Of a DNA stretch of 64,000 nt, positions 60,886 through 64,000 are shown piece by piece. The stretch lies in contig CAJUAU010000010.1 in the NCBI GenBank assembly GCA_910584645.1, positions 19,973 through 83,972 of the forward strand. Reading direction: 5' to 3'. This DNA is from an uncultured Eubacterium sp. Lineage in GTDB: Bacteria; Bacillota; Clostridia; Lachnospirales; Lachnospiraceae. The translations under genes were made by a program, and so were the position numbers. Under the pieces are notes generated by a model that worked only from the letters and a program-made list of their open reading frames with translations, searched no databases and was not told where the DNA came from. Each line of letters starts with the position of its first letter. The first letter of the stretch is position 1.

Positions 60886-62685
60886 ATGAGAAATGAGCAG
60901 AGAATAGTAGATTTGAATGCATATATCGAAAATATGAATTGCGAAATTAAGGATGTTCAGAATGGTAAACAATTGATATTTTCTTTTAAAAATGTTGGCC
61001 CAGAAATAATTACTGCGATAAAATTGAAATGTTTTTGCTTTGATAGTTTTGATGACAAGGTTATATTTGATGGTGTGGATTATTTAGAAGTAAAAAAGGC
61101 ATCCTTAAATATCAATCCTACAGAAAAAACCAGCTTTGTAGTAAATATGAAGCAGTGTGATCTACAAAAAACAAAAGTTGAACTTCTTCAAATTGTGTAT
61201 GGTAATGGGGAAAAGGTTGATCCTATAGAAGAGGATATTGTCTCATATGATATTAGTGTTTTAAGTTCATCACGTTCGGTAGATGACCATATTGAAAGTG
61301 ATATGTTGTCATATATGAAGGAAAAAAATGACAAAGCAATTTGCCTTCCGAAAGAACATTCTGCTGGATGGATTTGTTCATGCGGCAGATTGAATAAACA
61401 TAACAGGGATCAGTGCGCAGGTTGCGGCTATGGTAAAAATAGTAATTTTGAGGACTTTAGTAAAGAAAATATTGAGCGTAGATTGAATGAACGTGATATA
61501 CAAAAAAAGGCTGAGGAAGAAAAGAAAGAAGCCGAATTAAGAACCAAAGAGGAAAAAGAAATAAAAAGAACAAAACTTATAACAATTTCTGTTATAAGTG
61601 CGGTAGTATTGGTGGTGATCTTTGCTAGTATATCGACCGTTATCCATAATGCCACCTATAGTTTATCAGAAAAAGAAGAAGCACAATATTTAATAGCGGA
61701 TAAAAATTACAGAGAAATTAAAATGTTTATACTACGATTAAGTAATGAATATTCGAGTATGGCACATAAATATACCGATAATGATTCATATAAAGATTAT
61801 TTATCTGTTGCAGAAAAAAATGCCGATTATTTACATTCTCGGGGAATCTTCCTGCTTTCTTCTATGCTGTATGATACGATAAAAGAACAATATCCGGAAA
61901 AATATCATAAGGCATATGATCAACTCGTGAGTCTGCAGAAAGGAAAGATATACAACGACTATTTGATCACCGAAACACGGAATGTAAAAAATCAGAATTC
62001 TTCCAAAATGCGTGACATGGCAAAAGGTTTAGATGAAGCTATTGAGACTATGGAAGATTATATGAAGGATGAAAAATTAAATCCATCAAAGGTGGAGCTG
62101 GCAAATGCAGAGATGCCTCAACCAGAGTATTCAAAGGTATATGGAATTAATCTGGGAATTTTGTTCTATGATGATGGAAGCCTTCATTATATAGGTGAAG
62201 TGAAAGATGGAAAAGCAAATGGCTATGGAACTGCCTGGTATCCTTCTGAAAAAGATAATGGTACTTGTTGTATCGGACAATTTGCCGACGGAAAATTTAA
62301 TAGCGGGGATTCCTTCGGCGTTGATGGAGACAATATCAGTGTAAGTGAATTAAAGGACGTTTCATTTGAAGGGGAGTTTGAAATGGTACAAGCACCATCC
62401 ACCAGTTCAAAATCAAGTGAAGAAGCTGCGAAACAGGCTGACGATGATAAAGGGATCGATAACATAAAAGCTCGTAAGGCTGTTGAAGCATATTTGGACA
62501 TTTTACGCGAGAAACAAAGTTCCATAAAGAAAGTTATATGGGCCAAAGTTCCAGAAGTTAGTGGGGACAATTATTATTTTTCTTGTACGGTTGAATACTC
62601 TGGTTTAGTAAGAAAAGGAACGATAACTGTGAAAAAAGACAGTAATGGAACATTTAAAGCCACCGGTTTACATTATGATGATTAA
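60886..62685 (+). CDS. Membrane protein with RanBP2-type zinc finger and MORN-like repeats
   Basis: A 599-residue, AT-rich protein. Residues 1-140 form a beta-rich domain of unknown type. A RanBP2-type zinc finger lies at 162-179 (W-x-C-x-C-x3-N-x6-C-x2-C, WICSCGRLNKHNRDQCAGCG), then a charged helix, one membrane segment (about 228-250), a helical extracellular part, and a MORN-like stretch near 430-465 (YIGEVKDGKANGYGTAWY). A lysine-rich domain closes the protein. I do not recognise it as a whole. It follows the zinc-ribbon gene by 82 bp, and both pair a cytoplasmic zinc knuckle with a membrane anchor. Confidence 0.65.
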   Translation: MRNEQRIVDLNAYIENMNCEIKDVQNGKQLIFSFKNVGPEIITAIKLKCFCFDSFDDKVIFDGVDYLEVKKASLNINPTEKTSFVVNMKQCDLQKTKVELLQIVYGNGEKVDPIEEDIVSYDISVLSSSRSVDDHIESDMLSYMKEKNDKAICLPKEHSAGWICSCGRLNKHNRDQCAGCGYGKNSNFEDFSKENIERRLNERDIQKKAEEEKKEAELRTKEEKEIKRTKLITISVISAVVLVVIFASISTVIHNATYSLSEKEEAQYLIADKNYREIKMFILRLSNEYSSMAHKYTDNDSYKDYLSVAEKNADYLHSRGIFLLSSMLYDTIKEQYPEKYHKAYDQLVSLQKGKIYNDYLITETRNVKNQNSSKMRDMAKGLDEAIETMEDYMKDEKLNPSKVELANAEMPQPEYSKVYGINLGILFYDDGSLHYIGEVKDGKANGYGTAWYPSEKDNGTCCIGQFADGKFNSGDSFGVDGDNISVSELKDVSFEGEFEMVQAPSTSSKSSEEAAKQADDDKGIDNIKARKAVEAYLDILREKQSSIKKVIWAKVPEVSGDNYYFSCTVEYSGLVRKGTITVKKDSNGTFKATGLHYDD

Positions 62686-62704
62686 TTCATGGAGGTTCTT
62701 AATA

Positions 62705-62837
62705 TATGATCAGAATACTTTTTGTGTGCCACGGCAATATCTTGAAGACTCCCGAAAAAGACTATAAAATAAATGATTTCACGTCGAGGAAAGGTGCTTA
62801 CTACACCACTACTACACCATTTTTGAAAGAGCCTTGA
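62705..62837 (+). pseudogene. Remnant of a low-molecular-weight protein tyrosine phosphatase gene
   Basis: A 43-codon frame starts MIRILFVCHGNILKTPEKD after a GGAGG site. The opening matches the P-loop start of LMW-PTPs (ILFVCHGNICRSP), but the C-x5-R arginine is gone and similarity ends after about 17 residues. The rest of the family (about 110 residues) is missing. It looks like the stub of a deleted gene. Confidence 0.55.
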
Positions 62838-62889
62838 TGCGACCGGAAAAGAAAGTTAAAATATATTTATTATGGAAAATTGAGGTGAC

Positions 62890-63969
62890 ATGATGAAAAA
62901 TCATTTGACGCCATACCAATCAGTTATTACAGAAATTAAAAGTATTATTTCTTCTGGACAAGAAGCAGCCTATAGCGCCTCTAATAAGGCAATGCTGCTT
63001 ACTTATTGGAATATCGGAAAACGAATCGTAGAACAGCAAATGGGTGGCCGTGAACGTGCAGAGTATGGTAAAAGTTTAATTTCTGCATTGGCAGAAGATT
63101 TGACAAAGGAGTTTGGCAAAAATTATTCCATAAGAAATCTGCATTATTATATCAAATTTTATCAGTGTTTTCCTGATGAGCAGATTGTGAACGCATGCGT
63201 TCACAATCTTAACTGGACACATATTAGGAGCCTTCTTCGTGTTGCGGATGAAAATGCACGCTATTGGTATATGAAGGAGGCCATTGACGAGAATTGGAGT
63301 TCAAGAACCTTAGACCGTAATATCAGTACACAATATTATCATAGGCTGCTTCAGGCACCAAAAAAAGAGGCTTTAGTTGAAGAAATGAAGCAGAAAACTG
63401 CGAAATTTCAAAAAAATCAATTAAATCAATTTGAACTTATCAAAAGTCCAGTGATTGCAGAATTTCTTGGTTTTAAAAATGAGGATACCTATTTGGAAGG
63501 AGATTTAGAATCTGCCATTCTTTCACATATTAGAGATTTTTTGATGGAATTGGGTAGAGGATTTGCATTCGTGGCTCGTCAGCAACATATTGTAACGGAA
63601 ACTTCGGACTACTATTTAGATCTTGTTTTTTATAATATTGAACTTAAGTGTTACGTACTAATCGATTTGAAGATGGGCAGAATTACTCATCAGGATGTGG
63701 GACAGATTGATATGTATGTGCGCATGTATGATGATTTAAAGCGAGGGCAGGGAGATAACCCCACCATTGGGATTCTGCTGTGTTCAGAAACAGATGAGGA
63801 TATTGCCAGATATTCGGTACTTCATGATAATGACCGATTGTTTATGTCAAAATATCTGACTTATTTGCCTACGAAAGAGCAGTTGAAAGCAGAGATTGAG
63901 CGTCAGAAAGAAATTTTTTCTATGCAGCATCCAGTATTACAAATGAATAAAAAGGAAATAGATGAGTAG
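62890..63969 (+). CDS. YhcG-type PDDEXK nuclease (DUF1016)
   Basis: A 359-residue protein. The N-terminal DUF1016 region (1-150) has TYWNIGKRIVEQQMGGRERA, YGKSLISALAEDLTKEFGKN and NLNWTHIRSLLRV. The C-terminal PD-(D/E)xK nuclease fold (about 195-340) has YYLDLVFYN and YVLIDLKMGRITHQD, with the Asp and the Asp-x-Lys of the active site. Relatives occur in defence and mobile regions, but the target is not known. GAGGTG lies 2 bases before the first ATG; the second ATG (62893) is a better-spaced start. A 28-bp perfect palindrome lies inside. Confidence 0.88.
   Translation: MMKNHLTPYQSVITEIKSIISSGQEAAYSASNKAMLLTYWNIGKRIVEQQMGGRERAEYGKSLISALAEDLTKEFGKNYSIRNLHYYIKFYQCFPDEQIVNACVHNLNWTHIRSLLRVADENARYWYMKEAIDENWSSRTLDRNISTQYYHRLLQAPKKEALVEEMKQKTAKFQKNQLNQFELIKSPVIAEFLGFKNEDTYLEGDLESAILSHIRDFLMELGRGFAFVARQQHIVTETSDYYLDLVFYNIELKCYVLIDLKMGRITHQDVGQIDMYVRMYDDLKRGQGDNPTIGILLCSETDEDIARYSVLHDNDRLFMSKYLTYLPTKEQLKAEIERQKEIFSMQHPVLQMNKKEIDE
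63182..63209. repeat. 28-bp perfect palindrome inside the nuclease gene
   Basis: AGATTGTGAACGCA is followed directly by its exact reverse complement. It encodes QIVNACVHNL. The DNA could form a loop-free cruciform and the RNA a strong hairpin. Confidence 0.9.
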
Positions 63970-64000
63970 ATATTGAATCGATATTACTAGAAGGGAACAA

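Noticed and set aside
1..64000. tRNA, rRNA, complete IS elements and CRISPR arrays
   Set aside because: None was recognised in the window on either strand.

Overview
The window looks like chromosome from a low-to-mid GC, Gram-positive anaerobe of the Lachnospiraceae (Clostridium cluster XIVa) type. The evidence is gene content and order: a DivIVA/SepF/LspA/RluD block, a long Mre-PBP2-Min-RodA block, mutS-mutL-miaA-ynbB, an rplU-prp-rpmA-obgE-yhbY-nadD/yqeK-rsfS block, a prp-processed form of ribosomal protein L27, phosphoketolase and methylglyoxal synthase. The genus is inference; no rRNA or tRNA gene was seen.

Layout. 0-3.3 kb: the end of an acidic repeat protein, then iscR-iscS-iscU behind a consensus promoter with a large palindromic operator. 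3.3-6 kb (minus): PHP phosphatase and the ribosome-quality-control factor RqcH. 6-9 kb (plus): yicC-remA-gmk-lepB-rpoZ. 9-12.3 kb: two tandem MutS-type ATPases. 12.3-15.1 kb: a LysM lipoprotein with SOS-type operators and a cell-wall amidase. 15.2-23.1 kb (minus): a tyrosine recombinase, an AT-rich membrane protein, a BlaI-type repressor and the rluD-lspA-divIVA-sepF-yggS-hlyD block. 23.2-33.1 kb: the cell-shape and division-site block mgsA-rodA-minEDC-mrdA-mreDCB-radC. 33.2-40 kb: ynbB-miaA-mutL-mutS. 40-46.4 kb: an SH3 protein, lexA, and the ribosome/GTPase block from rsfS to rplU. 46.7-55.9 kb: an accessory segment. 55.9-59.8 kb: rng and two radical-SAM-associated genes. 59.9-64 kb: zinc-ribbon membrane proteins and a YhcG-type nuclease.

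The most interesting part is 46.7-48.8 kb. A cholesterol-dependent cytolysin (481 aa, no signal peptide, altered undecapeptide) is followed after 28 bp by a 195-aa protein with the arginine (R-x-D-x-R) and glutamate (E, seven residues before I-P) signatures of pertussis/cholera-type ADP-ribosyltransferases. This gives a compact pore-former plus effector operon, comparable in logic to the streptolysin O/NADase pair but with a different enzyme. Next to it lies an ABC-F gene with a complete attenuation leader: consensus promoter, a four-codon leader peptide, a hairpin and a terminator.

Other points: lexA and the LysM gene share paired CRAAC-N4-GTTYG boxes, which makes the LysM protein a candidate YneA-like SOS division inhibitor. 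A family of small palindromic repeats ending in TCGAGCTA occurs at four sites. A 28-bp perfect palindrome lies inside the nuclease gene at the right end.
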